NCBI GenBank assembly: GCA_902836505.1
Contig: CADFQU010000043.1
Location: forward strand, 1-7,388
Length of the DNA: 7,388 nucleotides
Direction: 5' to 3'
Source: Streptococcaceae bacterium
Lineage (GTDB): Bacteria > Bacillota > Bacilli > Lactobacillales > Streptococcaceae
Shown: piece by piece, positions 1 to 7,387 of the stretch
Layout: each line of letters opens with the position of its first letter
Position numbering within the stretch: position 1 is the stretch's first letter
Position numbers and translations under genes: made by a program
The notes under the pieces: generated by a model
Database searches by the model: none
The model's input: the letters and a program-made list of their open reading frames with translations, nothing else
Told to the model about the DNA's origin: nothing

Positions 1-20
1 TCGACAATCCAAAGACAATT

Positions 21-56
21 GAGAGGCTAGGACTTTTGTCCCAGCCTCTTTTTCTT
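21..56 (+). terminator. Rho-independent terminator-like hairpin facing the plus strand
   Basis: AGAGGCT (22-28) pairs with AGCCTCT (43-49), and GGAC (30-33) pairs with GTCC (38-41). There is one A-C mismatch (29/42) and a TTTT loop (34-37). A T tract (49-53) then CTT follows on the plus strand. The T tail faces plus-strand transcription, so it best fits the end of a convergent gene lying left of this window. On the minus strand the same hairpin lies just past the recG stop codon, but no T run follows it there, so it would be at best a weak recG terminator. The sequence matches a GAGGCTGGGAC...GTCCCAGCCTC hairpin type that I recall as common in streptococcal intergenic regions. Confidence 0.8.
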
Positions 57-64
57 ATCACTTC

Positions 65-2080
65 TTAATCCAGGTGCTCTTTCTGTTCCAAATGTAGAGA
101 CAGATAATGCCAATCTGGATGCTCTCGCCAATTAGGAGTCGTGACCACCTGAACAGCTACCTTTCGCGCTTCCTCTAAGATTGGATAATCTTCAATGAGG
201 TTGGCCACTTGAAATTCTGGTATACCTGATTGACGCGTTCCAAAGATTTCCCCAGAGCCCCGTAGCTTGAGATCTTCTTCTGCCAAGACAAAACCATTAG
301 TCGTTTCGGTCATGATTTTCATCCGACGCTTGCCTGATTCCGTTTTGGGATTAGCAACTAAGACTGCGTAAGACTGCTTATCTCCACGTCCTACCCGACC
401 TCTCAGCTGGTGCAATTGGCTCAAGCCAAAGCGGTCTGCATCCATGATAATCATGACGGTAGCATTGGGAACATTGACCCCAACTTCGATAACGGTTGTC
501 GAAACTAACAAGTCTATTTCTCCCTGCTTAAAGGCCTGCATAATGGCCTCTTTATCTTCCCCCTTCATCTTGCCATGGAGGAGGGCAATACGGGCACGAT
601 CTCCGAAGTAGGCAATCAATTCTTCCTCTAAGGCAATAGCATTTTTGAGGTCCAGGGCTTCAGATTCTTCAATCAAAGGAGAAATAACATAGGCTTGGGA
701 ACCTTTTTGAATTTCTTTAACCAACCAGTCCAAAACCAAGTTTAACTGTTGATGCTTGACCCATCGGGTGATGATTTCTTTTCGACCAGCTGGCATTTGG
801 TCGATGATGGAAACATCCATATCTCCAAAAGCAGTGATTGCCAGGGTCCGAGGAATTGGGGTCGCTGTCATCATCAAGACATCAGGATTTTGGCCCTTTT
901 CACGCAGGATCCGTCTTTGGCCTACACCAAAACGGTGCTGCTCATCAATAATGACCAAGCCTAAATCATGGAAATGGACTCCCTCTTGAATCAAGGCATG
1001 GGTTCCCACAATCAGGTCTACTTGACCTGTCTTAATCAACTCCAACCGTTCTCGTCTCTCCGCAGCTTTTAGACTTCCTGTCAAAAGAAGGATTCTAAGA
1101 TTAGGAAAAAGAGAGGTCAAACTTTGTAAATGCTGCTCGGCTAAAATTTCTGTCGGTACCATCAAAGCTGCTTGCTTGCCAGCTGTCACAGCAGCATACA
1201 TGGCTAGTCCAGCAACGACAGTTTTTCCACTTCCAACATCCCCTTGCAAGAGACGATTCATATGGTAAGGAGAACGCATATCTGCTAGAATTTCGTTCAG
1301 GCTTCTCTCCTGGGCCTCTGTCAAAGCAAAGGGAAGACTGGCTTGAAGAGCTTTTAACTTCTTCTCATCCCAATCCAGTACGATTCCCTGCCCGACAGAA
1401 CGATTTTCTTCCTTCAAGACCTGCAGTTGCAATTGGAAAAAGAGCAGTTCTTCAAATTTCACTCGTCTCAGGGCCTGCTTGTATTCCTTAAGATCCTTGG
1501 GAAAATGCATAGCCCTGACCGCTTGTCTGCGAGAAAGCAACTGGTACTTGTCCATTAGGACTTGGGGTAAATTTTCTTCCAATAGTTGGTCCAAGCCTGC
1601 TTCAAAAGCTGTTTTGATAACCTTCACTAGAGCAGACTGACTCACCCCTTGAGCCAAGCGGTAGACCGGTTGAAGGTCATCTTCGACTTGCGCGAGTAGC
1701 TTCATCCCTGTCAAGGCTCCCTTGGCCTTGTCCCATTTACCAAAGACAGCCACCGTTTGCCCCAGTTCAATTTTGTCCGCTAGATAGGGCTGGTTAAAGA
1801 AACTAACTGCTAACACCAGCTCCCCTTGTTTAATGGTGAAGCGAAGACGGTTGCGTTTGTAGCCGTAATATTGAACATTGGCTGGAGTTGCGACAAGTCC
1901 AGAAACGACCGCTTTTTCTCCATCTTCCAAGTCTAAAACATTTTTTGATTTAAAATCTTCATATCGAAATGGAAAGTAGAGCAAGAGATCTTCAACCGTT
2001 TCGATTCCCAATTTCTTGTATTTCTCTGCTGATTTTGGTCCAATTCCTGGTAAGACAGAGAGTGGTTGGTGTAAGTTCAT
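65..2080 (-). CDS. recG: ATP-dependent DNA helicase RecG
   Basis: Superfamily 2 double-stranded DNA translocase that remodels stalled replication forks, R-loops and Holliday junctions in the cytoplasm. The 671 residues match the usual RecG length. The N-terminus has a helix-hairpin-helix-like LPGIGPKSAEKY (10-21), followed by the OB-fold wedge region (about 55-135). The helicase core shows Walker A GDVGSGKT (280-287), Walker B DEQH (379-382), motif III TATP (405-408) and motif VI QLRGRVGRG (558-566). The C-terminal TRG-type region is GSGEIFGTRQSG (608-619). All key residues are intact. The ATG at 2080 is preceded by AGGAGG (2086-2091). GGAGG lies 5 bases from this ATG, whereas a second ATG (2082-2084) is out of frame and only 1 base from it. 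A 97-base structured spacer separates recG from alr, so independent or attenuated expression is possible. Confidence 0.98.
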   Translation of the reverse strand: MNLHQPLSVLPGIGPKSAEKYKKLGIETVEDLLLYFPFRYEDFKSKNVLDLEDGEKAVVSGLVATPANVQYYGYKRNRLRFTIKQGELVLAVSFFNQPYLADKIELGQTVAVFGKWDKAKGALTGMKLLAQVEDDLQPVYRLAQGVSQSALVKVIKTAFEAGLDQLLEENLPQVLMDKYQLLSRRQAVRAMHFPKDLKEYKQALRRVKFEELLFFQLQLQVLKEENRSVGQGIVLDWDEKKLKALQASLPFALTEAQERSLNEILADMRSPYHMNRLLQGDVGSGKTVVAGLAMYAAVTAGKQAALMVPTEILAEQHLQSLTSLFPNLRILLLTGSLKAAERRERLELIKTGQVDLIVGTHALIQEGVHFHDLGLVIIDEQHRFGVGQRRILREKGQNPDVLMMTATPIPRTLAITAFGDMDVSIIDQMPAGRKEIITRWVKHQQLNLVLDWLVKEIQKGSQAYVISPLIEESEALDLKNAIALEEELIAYFGDRARIALLHGKMKGEDKEAIMQAFKQGEIDLLVSTTVIEVGVNVPNATVMIIMDADRFGLSQLHQLRGRVGRGDKQSYAVLVANPKTESGKRRMKIMTETTNGFVLAEEDLKLRGSGEIFGTRQSGIPEFQVANLIEDYPILEEARKVAVQVVTTPNWREHPDWHYLSLHLEQKEHLD

Positions 2081-2085
2081 TCATT

Positions 2086-2106
2086 CCTCCTAGATAAGAA
2101 AGGAGG
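2086..2106 (-). promoter_or_regulatory. recG ribosome binding site with a complementary upstream segment (possible SD-sequestering hairpin)
   Basis: On the minus strand CCTCCT (plus 2106-2101) is followed by a 9-base spacer and then AGGAGG (plus 2091-2086), which is the Shine-Dalgarno sequence of recG. The two are perfectly complementary over 6 bp, so a small hairpin could mask the ribosome binding site. The same CCTCC segment is also the right arm of the terminator-like hairpin immediately upstream, so only one of the two structures can form at a time. The pairing is read directly from the sequence; a regulatory role is inference. Confidence 0.4.
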
Positions 2107-2129
2107 CTGGGACCTCCGTCATCAACCTC
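2092..2129 (-). terminator. Terminator-like hairpin between alr and recG
   Basis: On the minus strand GAGGTTG (plus 2129-2123) pairs with CAGCCTC (plus 2109-2103), with one T-G wobble. An inner GAC/GTC pairing surrounds a short loop. The tail that follows is CTTTCTTATC, which is T-rich but interrupted. An alternative 5-bp stem uses GGAGG (2113-2117) with CCTCC (2102-2106). The right arm and tail are almost the same as in the hairpin at 21-56, read on the opposite strand. It could end or attenuate alr transcripts before recG. The inner stem is weak, so efficiency is doubtful. Confidence 0.45.
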
Positions 2130-2155
2130 TTTCATCTCGAACTTTTTATGAAAGG
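2129..2155 (-). other. Additional stem-loop in the alr-recG spacer
   Basis: On the minus strand CTTTCAT (plus 2154-2148) pairs perfectly with ATGAAAG (plus 2135-2129) across a 12-base loop. No T run follows, so it is not a terminator by itself. It abuts, and shares its last base with, the terminator-like hairpin at 2092-2129, so the two cannot both be fully extended. It may help fold the spacer. The A/T-rich stem could also be a chance pairing. Confidence 0.3.
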
Positions 2156-2177
2156 AAGCTAGGAAAATTTAAACAGC

Positions 2178-3305
2178 TTACTTCCCACTGACTTCCTTTG
2201 TTGGACGATAAACTCTTGGTACGCGATCGCTCAAGACACAAACCACCTCATAGTTGATCGTGCCTCTATAGGCTGCTACATCCGTTGCCGTTATAGCTAG
2301 ATCACCATCCGATCCGATCAATACCACCTTGGTCCCAATCGGATAGGCCTTCGGTAGGCGAATGGTGATTTGGTCCATAGATACGCGACCGACAATTGGG
2401 CAAAATTGCCCATCAATAAGGACATGAAAACCTTGCATATCTCTAGTCCAGCCATCTGCATAGCCAATCGGAATGGTCCCAATCCACTCTTCCTCAGTCG
2501 TCTGATAGGTCGCTCCATAGCCAACTGTCTGACCCACTTCTAGTGGCTTGACATGCACCAATTCTGTTTCCAAACTTAAAGCAGGACGAATGCTATAAGG
2601 TAGTTCCAGCTCTCTCCCACTTGGATTGAGGCCATACATGACATCCCCCAGTCGGACCGCATTAAAAATGGTATCAGCATGCCATAAAGTCGTTGCTGAA
2701 TTGCTGGCATGAACGATTTCTGGAGTATAGGGCAAGAGCTCCAACAAGCTCTTAAATCGTTGCAATTGTCCTTGGAAATGACGGTCATCTTTTTCATCAG
2801 CTGTAGCAAAATGAGTAAAGATCCCTTCCACTTCTGCTCCATGCTCTCTTAATAAGATCATAGCCTCTTTCAAGTCTTCCACTGAACGGAAACCAATGCG
2901 TCCCATTCCTGAATCCACTTTAATATGAACCTTCAAACCAGTTAGATCAGACTTTTCAGCTAACAAAGCTTTCAACCACTCGAGACTAGCCACTGTATAA
3001 CGGATTTTTTCTTTGATGGCAATCGCAATATCTTCTACTGGTGCAACACCTAAAATTAAAATCGGCTTTTCGCCAGCTACTTGGCGAACTTCTATGGCTT
3101 CGTCTAGGTTGGATACACAAAAAGCATCTACCATTGGCAATAAGCGTTCTACCACTGGCTGGACCCCATGACCGTATGCATTGGCCTTGACAACTGCAAA
3201 GGTCAAGGTCTCTTTCGGAATATGGGCCTGTATTTGTTGAACATTATAGGCAATAGCCTCTACATCTACATATGCTCGCGTTGGTCTATGTATACTAGCT
3301 TTCAT
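2178..3305 (-). CDS. alr: Alanine racemase (PLP-dependent, fold type III)
   Basis: Interconverts L- and D-alanine in the cytoplasm, supplying D-Ala for peptidoglycan and, in streptococci, for D-alanylation of teichoic acids. From the ATG at 3305 it has 375 residues, a normal length. The PLP lysine is K40 in [11 protein letters not shown] (37-47). MGRIGF (134-139) carries the conserved arginine, THFATAD is at 164-170 and PIGYADGW at 279-286. The second catalytic base is Y263 in VGYGATY (261-267). GRVSMDQ (306-312) lies in the C-terminal beta domain. The in-frame ATG at 3326 was rejected: GGAGG (3312-3316) lies 6 bases from the 3305 ATG, and MKAS...HRP is the start I recall for pneumococcal Alr. 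The start overlaps the end of acpS by 11 bases, suggesting translational coupling. The C-terminus (RPTKEVSGK) seems a few residues longer than the pneumococcal protein as I remember it. Confidence 0.98.
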   Translation of the reverse strand: MKASIHRPTRAYVDVEAIAYNVQQIQAHIPKETLTFAVVKANAYGHGVQPVVERLLPMVDAFCVSNLDEAIEVRQVAGEKPILILGVAPVEDIAIAIKEKIRYTVASLEWLKALLAEKSDLTGLKVHIKVDSGMGRIGFRSVEDLKEAMILLREHGAEVEGIFTHFATADEKDDRHFQGQLQRFKSLLELLPYTPEIVHASNSATTLWHADTIFNAVRLGDVMYGLNPSGRELELPYSIRPALSLETELVHVKPLEVGQTVGYGATYQTTEEEWIGTIPIGYADGWTRDMQGFHVLIDGQFCPIVGRVSMDQITIRLPKAYPIGTKVVLIGSDGDLAITATDVAAYRGTINYEVVCVLSDRVPRVYRPTKEVSGK

Positions 3306-3657
3306 TTCTTTCCTCCAAAATGACACTGGTCGAAACTAAATCGCCTGAGTGACTGATTGAAACCCAAATCTTTCCACTAAAAGGGGCTTTTGAAAAATAG
3401 GGAGCTCCTTTTTGATTGGTTAGAATTTCCAGATCCTGAAATCCTACTGGACCAATTCCTGTTCCCCAAGCCTTGGAAAAGGCTTCTTTTGCAGACCATC
3501 GTCCGGCCAGGTATTCCATTTTCCGTTTCCCGGATAATTGATCGAATCGTTCTCGTTCTGTCTCTGTCAATACCTTGGAAGCAAATCTGGGATGTCTCTG
3601 GTAGGCTTCTTCAATGGATTGAATGGATTCGATATCTATCCCATGTCCAACAATCAT
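3295..3657 (-). CDS. acpS: Holo-[acyl-carrier-protein] synthase
   Basis: Transfers the 4'-phosphopantetheine group of CoA to the conserved serine of apo-ACP, activating the carrier for fatty acid synthesis. At 120 residues it has the standard size of the small trimeric AcpS family. The N-terminal GHGIDIESI contains the Mg-binding D8. [11 protein letters not shown] (53-63) contains the second metal ligand E58 and the CoA-contacting lysines. SISHS (100-104) is the usual C-terminal motif. The ATG at 3657 has AGAGGA (3664-3669) 6 bases upstream. The stop codon lies inside the start region of alr (11-base overlap). An acpS-alr neighbourhood is common in Firmicutes, for example near acpS and alr in Bacillus subtilis. 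No convincing promoter lies in the 83 bases upstream, which also contain a hairpin. Confidence 0.97.
   Translation of the reverse strand: MIVGHGIDIESIQSIEEAYQRHPRFASKVLTETERERFDQLSGKRKMEYLAGRWSAKEAFSKAWGTGIGPVGFQDLEILTNQKGAPYFSKAPFSGKIWVSISHSGDLVSTSVILEERNES
3312..3316 (-). promoter_or_regulatory. Ribosome binding site of alr, inside acpS
   Basis: GGAGG on the minus strand, 6 bases before the ATG at 3303-3305. It lies within the last codons of acpS and fixes the alr start at 3305 rather than the in-frame ATG at 3326. The arrangement fits coupled translation of AcpS and Alr. Confidence 0.85.
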
Positions 3658-3696
3658 ATCTTTTCCTCTTTAATGATTCACTATCAGCAAGTCAAT

Positions 3697-3734
3697 TTAA
3701 GAAGGAAAGGGCTGAGAATGTTTTCTCCAGCCCT
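3697..3734 (-). terminator. Hairpin with T-rich tail after the DAHP synthase gene
   Basis: On the minus strand AGGGCTG (plus 3734-3728) pairs with CAGCCCT (plus 3714-3708). The stem extends by AGAA/TTCT past one bulged base, giving about 11 bp around a 4-base loop. The following tail is TTCCTTCTT, which is T-rich but interrupted. The hairpin begins only 6 bases after the DAHP synthase stop codon, so it fits a terminator or attenuator closing the secA-DAHP synthase transcript. Nothing T-rich follows on the plus strand, so it is directional. Confidence 0.7.
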
Positions 3735-3740
3735 CTCCTC

Positions 3741-4772
3741 TTATTCAGCTACATACTGATATATTTCTCGTACTAAGCTTTCTGTCTTTTCCCAACCCAA
3801 GCATGGGTCTGTGATTGATTGACCAAATACTTCTGGTTGATCTTGACGACCGTCCTCTAGATAAGATTCAATCATAAATCCACGAACCACATCATGGATA
3901 ATTGGATTCCAGCTTCGATTACTAAGGGTCTCTCTGACAATGCGAATCTGTTCAGCAAATTTTTTCCCAGAATTATCATGATTGGTATCAACCAAGATAA
4001 ATGGATGTTGCAATCCCAAGGCTTGGTAACGATGAGCAGCTTCTAGCAAATCTTCATAGTGGTAGTTTGGAATGTTTTTCCCATTCGCGTCTAAAGCTCC
4101 ACGCAGAATAGCGTGTCCGAATGGATTTCCACTTGTCTCCACAGAACGACCATTATAGAAGAAATGATGCCCATGCTGTGCGGCATAAATCGCATTAAAC
4201 ATGACAGACAGATTTCCAGATGTCGGATTTTTTAATCCAGTTGGGACTGAAATCCCACTTGCCACAAAACGGTGGCCTTGATCTTCTACAGAACGTGCCC
4301 CAATAGCAACATAGGAAAGTAAATCTTCAACAAAGGGGTAGGTCTCTGGATACAAAAGTTCGTCTGCTGTTGTCAATCCAGTTTCGGTAATCACTCGATG
4401 ATGCAGGCGACGAACTGCCTTTAAACCAGCTACAAAACTTGGTTCTGAAGCAGTATCCGGCTGATGCATCAAGCCTTTATAGCCATCTCCATTGGTCCGA
4501 GGCTTGGCAGTATAGACCCGCATCACAATGAAGACCCGATCTTTGACTTCTTCTTGAAGGGTTGCAAGGCGACGAGCATACTCCATCACTGCTTCCTCAT
4601 TATCTGATGAACATGGTCCCATCACAAGCAAGATGCGTTTGTCTTCTCCCTTTAAAATAGAGGCTAGTTCACGGTCACGCGCTTCTTTGCGAGCCAACTG
4701 TTCACCTTCTAAGCGATAAAGAGAAGTCACCGTTGTTTCATCAATGATTGGGCTAGTAGCTGTAAAAGACAT
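3741..4772 (-). CDS. aroG: 3-deoxy-7-phosphoheptulonate (DAHP) synthase, class I (AroA-I-alpha type)
   Basis: Condenses phosphoenolpyruvate with erythrose 4-phosphate to DAHP, the first shikimate-pathway step, in the cytoplasm. At 343 residues it is close to the E. coli AroF/G/H enzymes (about 350). Recognisable sites by comparison with E. coli AroG are: metal ligand C54 in GPCSSD (52-57); R85 in VMRVYTAKPRT (83-93), with K90 and R92; R160 in GARSVEDQ (158-165); K181 in GLKNPTSGN (179-187); metal ligand H265 in DTNHDNSGK (262-270); metal ligand E302 in ESYLEDG (302-308); and metal ligand D322 in TDPCLGW (321-327). AAGGA lies 7 bases before the ATG. It starts 20 bases after secA, so co-transcription is likely. 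Whether it is inhibited by Phe, Tyr or Trp cannot be read from the sequence, so the choice of aroG over aroF is a convention. Confidence 0.95.
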   Translation of the reverse strand: MSFTATSPIIDETTVTSLYRLEGEQLARKEARDRELASILKGEDKRILLVMGPCSSDNEEAVMEYARRLATLQEEVKDRVFIVMRVYTAKPRTNGDGYKGLMHQPDTASEPSFVAGLKAVRRLHHRVITETGLTTADELLYPETYPFVEDLLSYVAIGARSVEDQGHRFVASGISVPTGLKNPTSGNLSVMFNAIYAAQHGHHFFYNGRSVETSGNPFGHAILRGALDANGKNIPNYHYEDLLEAAHRYQALGLQHPFILVDTNHDNSGKKFAEQIRIVRETLSNRSWNPIIHDVVRGFMIESYLEDGRQDQPEVFGQSITDPCLGWEKTESLVREIYQYVAE

Positions 4773-4792
4773 AGGCTGATCCTTTCATACGA

Positions 4793-7312
4793 TTAGAGTT
4801 TTTTACCGTGACAGTTTTTAAATTTCTTACCAGATCCACATGGACAAATATCATTGCGTTTGATTTGACTCAAATCAAGATCTTCTGGTAAATCAGTTTT
4901 TTGAGCGGCAATGTTGCGAGTCGCTGTCGTTGAAATACTGTGTTCTGTACGTGGACGCTCTTGTTCATGAATTTGAGCTTTCATCATGAGACGAGTCACA
5001 TCAAACTCGATAGAACCAATCATATCGTTGAACATACGGAATCCTTCAGATTGGTATTCGACCACTGGATTGTTTTGCGCATAGCCACGGAGACCGACAG
5101 CATTACGCAATTGGTCTAAGGCATCGATGTGATCTGTCCACTTACTGTCCACAACACGAAGGATCAAGACTTTTTGGAATTCTCTGACTGCTTCTTCATC
5201 GCGTAATTTCGCTACTTGGTTTTCATAAACCTCTTCAGCTCGTTTGAACAAGTAATCAATCACATCTTTATCAGATTTGCCTTCAATATCGCTCTCTGAA
5301 ATGGTATCTTCAGGGACCAAATTGTATTTGGCAAAGTTCAAGATAGCTTCCGTACGTTCTTCCTTGCTTGAGTGGCTTGCCCCTTCAACGATCCGTTTAA
5401 TGGTTCGTTTGATCATGGCCTTGATTTCTGGAGCCAAATCACGATCCGCAGTAATCACATCATAGCGTTGAGAGTAGATAATCTCGCGTTGCTCCCGCAT
5501 GACGTCATCATACTGAAGGACTTGCTTACGAGTGTCATAGTTGTTCCCTTCCACTCGTTTTTGGGCTGCTTCAACTTGACGTGTAAACATGTTAGATCGG
5601 ATGACCGATTCTTCTTCGCTTAGTTTGAAGCGGTCTAACAAGGCTTTGATGCGCTCTGAACCGAAACGACGCATCAACTCATCTTCAAGAGAAAGGTAGA
5701 ATTGAGATTCACCCGGGTCCCCTTGACGTCCGGAACGTCCACGCAACTGGTTATCAATACGACGGCTTTCATGACGCTCTGTACCAATGACACATAGTCC
5801 GCCCAATTCACGAACCCCTTCACCGAGCTTGATATCGGTACCACGTCCGGCCATGTTGGTCGCGATGGTAACGGCACCACGTTGACCAGCATTCATGATG
5901 ATTTGAGCTTCTTTGTAGTGGTTTTTCGCATTCAAAACTTCGTGGGGAACTCCTGCTTCGACCAAGAGACGAGATAAATAGTCACTGGTTTCAACGGCAA
6001 CGGTACCCACCAAGACTGGTTGCCCTTTTTCGTAGCGTGCTTTTACATCTTCTACTACAGCCTTAAACTTCGATTTCAAGCTTGGATAGAGAAGATCTGG
6101 ATGGTCAATACGAGCAATCGGACGGTTTGTTGGAATTGGAATGACGCGAATGTTGTAAATTTCACGGAATTCTTCTTCTTCTGTCTTACCAGTACCTGTC
6201 ATCCCTGAAAGTTTTTTGTACATCCGGAAGAGGTTTTGGTAAGTTATAGAAGCTGATGTTTTGGTTTCTTCTTGAACTGGTACACCTTCTTTAGCCTCAA
6301 TCGCTTGGTGCAAGCCGTCTGAATAACGACGTCCTTCCATGGTCCGACCTGTAAATTGGTCGACGATCAAGATTTCTTGATCCTCACTGACCACATAGTC
6401 GATGTCCAAAATCATGATATAGTTGGCACGGAGGGCATTGTCAATGTAGTGCGTCAAAGCAACATTTTCAATATCATACAAGTTTTCAAGCTTAAAGTAG
6501 CTTTCAGCCTTATCAATCCCAGAATCTGACAAACCAATCGTCTTTGAAGGAACGTCAATAATATAGTCTTCTTCTTCCAAAGATTTCACAAAGGCATCCG
6601 CCATGTGATAAAGTTGGCTAGTTTCTGTAGAAGTCTGACCTGAAACAATCAATGGAGTACGGGCTTCATCGATTAAGATAGAGTCTACCTCATCGACCAA
6701 AGCATAGTTCAAAGGACGTTGCACCATATTTTCGGCACGAACAACCATGTTATCACGCAAGTAGTCGAAACCGATTTCCGCATTGGTTGAATAGGTAATA
6801 TCACAAGCATAAGCTTCTTGTTTTTCAGAAGGTGATTTTGCAGCCAGGTTGATCCCAACTGAAAGACCTAGCCATGAGTACAATTCTCCCATCTCTGTCG
6901 CATCACGTTCTGTCAGGTATTCATTGACCGTAACAACGTGAACCCCTTTACCAGATAGGGCATTCAAGTATACAGGCATGGTCGCAGTCAAGGTTTTCCC
7001 TTCCCCTGTACGCATTTCTGGAACGTCACCATGGTGAAGAACGATCCCCCCCATGACCTGTACTTTATAAGGGAACAAGCCCAAGACACGCTTAGCACCT
7101 TCACGAACTACTGCGAAAGCTTCATAGAGGAGATCATCCAATGATTCACCATCTTGGTAGCGTTGTTTGAACTCTTCTGTTTTCGCCTTCAGTTCATCAT
7201 CTGACAAGGCAGCCATTTGATCTTCATAGGAGAAGACCTTGTCTGCCATCTTTTCCAATCGTCTTAATTCACCTTTATCATTTTCGATAATTGTTTTTAA
7301 TAAATTAGCCAT
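4793..7312 (-). CDS. secA: Preprotein translocase ATPase SecA (housekeeping SecA1)
   Basis: Motor ATPase that drives unfolded preproteins through the SecYEG channel at the cytoplasmic membrane. The 839 residues match the streptococcal housekeeping protein; accessory SecA2 proteins are usually shorter and lack the zinc tail. Domains in order: NBD1 with Walker A MRTGEGKT (100-107) and Walker B DEVD (207-210); preprotein cross-linking domain (about 225-370); NBD2 with NMAGRGTD (486-493) and arginine-finger motif [11 protein letters not shown] (522-532); helical scaffold and wing regions (about 580-775); and a linker ending in a zinc-binding tail with C823, C825, C834 and H835 ([13 protein letters not shown]), the SecB/phospholipid-binding type. 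Position 376 is Gly in TGTGKT, where many SecAs have TGTAKT. The ATG at 7312 has AAGGA 5 bases upstream and a consensus promoter behind it. It is probably the first gene of its transcript. Confidence 0.98.
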   Translation of the reverse strand: MANLLKTIIENDKGELRRLEKMADKVFSYEDQMAALSDDELKAKTEEFKQRYQDGESLDDLLYEAFAVVREGAKRVLGLFPYKVQVMGGIVLHHGDVPEMRTGEGKTLTATMPVYLNALSGKGVHVVTVNEYLTERDATEMGELYSWLGLSVGINLAAKSPSEKQEAYACDITYSTNAEIGFDYLRDNMVVRAENMVQRPLNYALVDEVDSILIDEARTPLIVSGQTSTETSQLYHMADAFVKSLEEEDYIIDVPSKTIGLSDSGIDKAESYFKLENLYDIENVALTHYIDNALRANYIMILDIDYVVSEDQEILIVDQFTGRTMEGRRYSDGLHQAIEAKEGVPVQEETKTSASITYQNLFRMYKKLSGMTGTGKTEEEEFREIYNIRVIPIPTNRPIARIDHPDLLYPSLKSKFKAVVEDVKARYEKGQPVLVGTVAVETSDYLSRLLVEAGVPHEVLNAKNHYKEAQIIMNAGQRGAVTIATNMAGRGTDIKLGEGVRELGGLCVIGTERHESRRIDNQLRGRSGRQGDPGESQFYLSLEDELMRRFGSERIKALLDRFKLSEEESVIRSNMFTRQVEAAQKRVEGNNYDTRKQVLQYDDVMREQREIIYSQRYDVITADRDLAPEIKAMIKRTIKRIVEGASHSSKEERTEAILNFAKYNLVPEDTISESDIEGKSDKDVIDYLFKRAEEVYENQVAKLRDEEAVREFQKVLILRVVDSKWTDHIDALDQLRNAVGLRGYAQNNPVVEYQSEGFRMFNDMIGSIEFDVTRLMMKAQIHEQERPRTEHSISTTATRNIAAQKTDLPEDLDLSQIKRNDICPCGSGKKFKNCHGKKL

Positions 7313-7358
7313 TAGTATCCTTACTTTTCAAATTTCTTAAATTTTAAACGTTCTTTTT

Positions 7359-7387
7359 ATTATAGCATTTTTCTAACATTTTGTCAA
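7359..7387 (-). promoter_or_regulatory. Sigma-A promoter of secA
   Basis: On the minus strand a perfect -35 TTGACA (plus 7387-7382) is followed by a 17-base spacer and a perfect -10 TATAAT (plus 7364-7359). The spacer ends in TGC, giving an extended -10 (TGn) element. Transcription should begin near 7352, leaving an A/T-rich leader of about 40 bases before the secA ATG. The leader is too short for an upstream arrest peptide and shows no obvious strong hairpin. No operator-like repeat is evident, so high constitutive expression is the simplest reading. Confidence 0.93.

Noticed and set aside
749..989. Two overlapping plus-strand frames of 71 and 77 codons inside recG
   Set aside because: They are antisense to the helicase core of recG, without good ribosome sites or recognisable protein features.
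2082..2084. ATG directly after the recG Shine-Dalgarno
   Set aside because: It is only one base from GGAGG and out of frame with RecG; the ATG at 2078-2080 is well spaced.
3244..3249. TATAAT on the minus strand inside alr as an internal promoter
   Set aside because: No acceptable -35 hexamer lies 16-18 bases upstream, and the site is within conserved coding sequence.
3306..3326. Upstream in-frame ATG adding seven residues to alr
   Set aside because: The strong GGAGG at 3312-3316 sits downstream of that ATG and correctly spaced for the ATG at 3305; the extra residues do not match the family start as I recall it.
3667..3695. TTGACT plus TAAAGA as an acpS promoter
   Set aside because: The -10 matches only three of six bases, and transcription would begin about 3 bases before the ATG, excluding the acpS Shine-Dalgarno.
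3390..3776. Open frame of 128 codons on the plus strand across acpS and the hairpin region
   Set aside because: It lies antisense to acpS, needs a TTG start, has no family resemblance I can recognise, and its composition follows from the reverse complement of acpS.
7323..7352. A/T-rich repeats (AAATTT twice) in the secA leader as an operator or regulatory RNA
   Set aside because: The repeats are short, low-complexity and typical of streptococcal leaders; no stable stem or known motif is visible.
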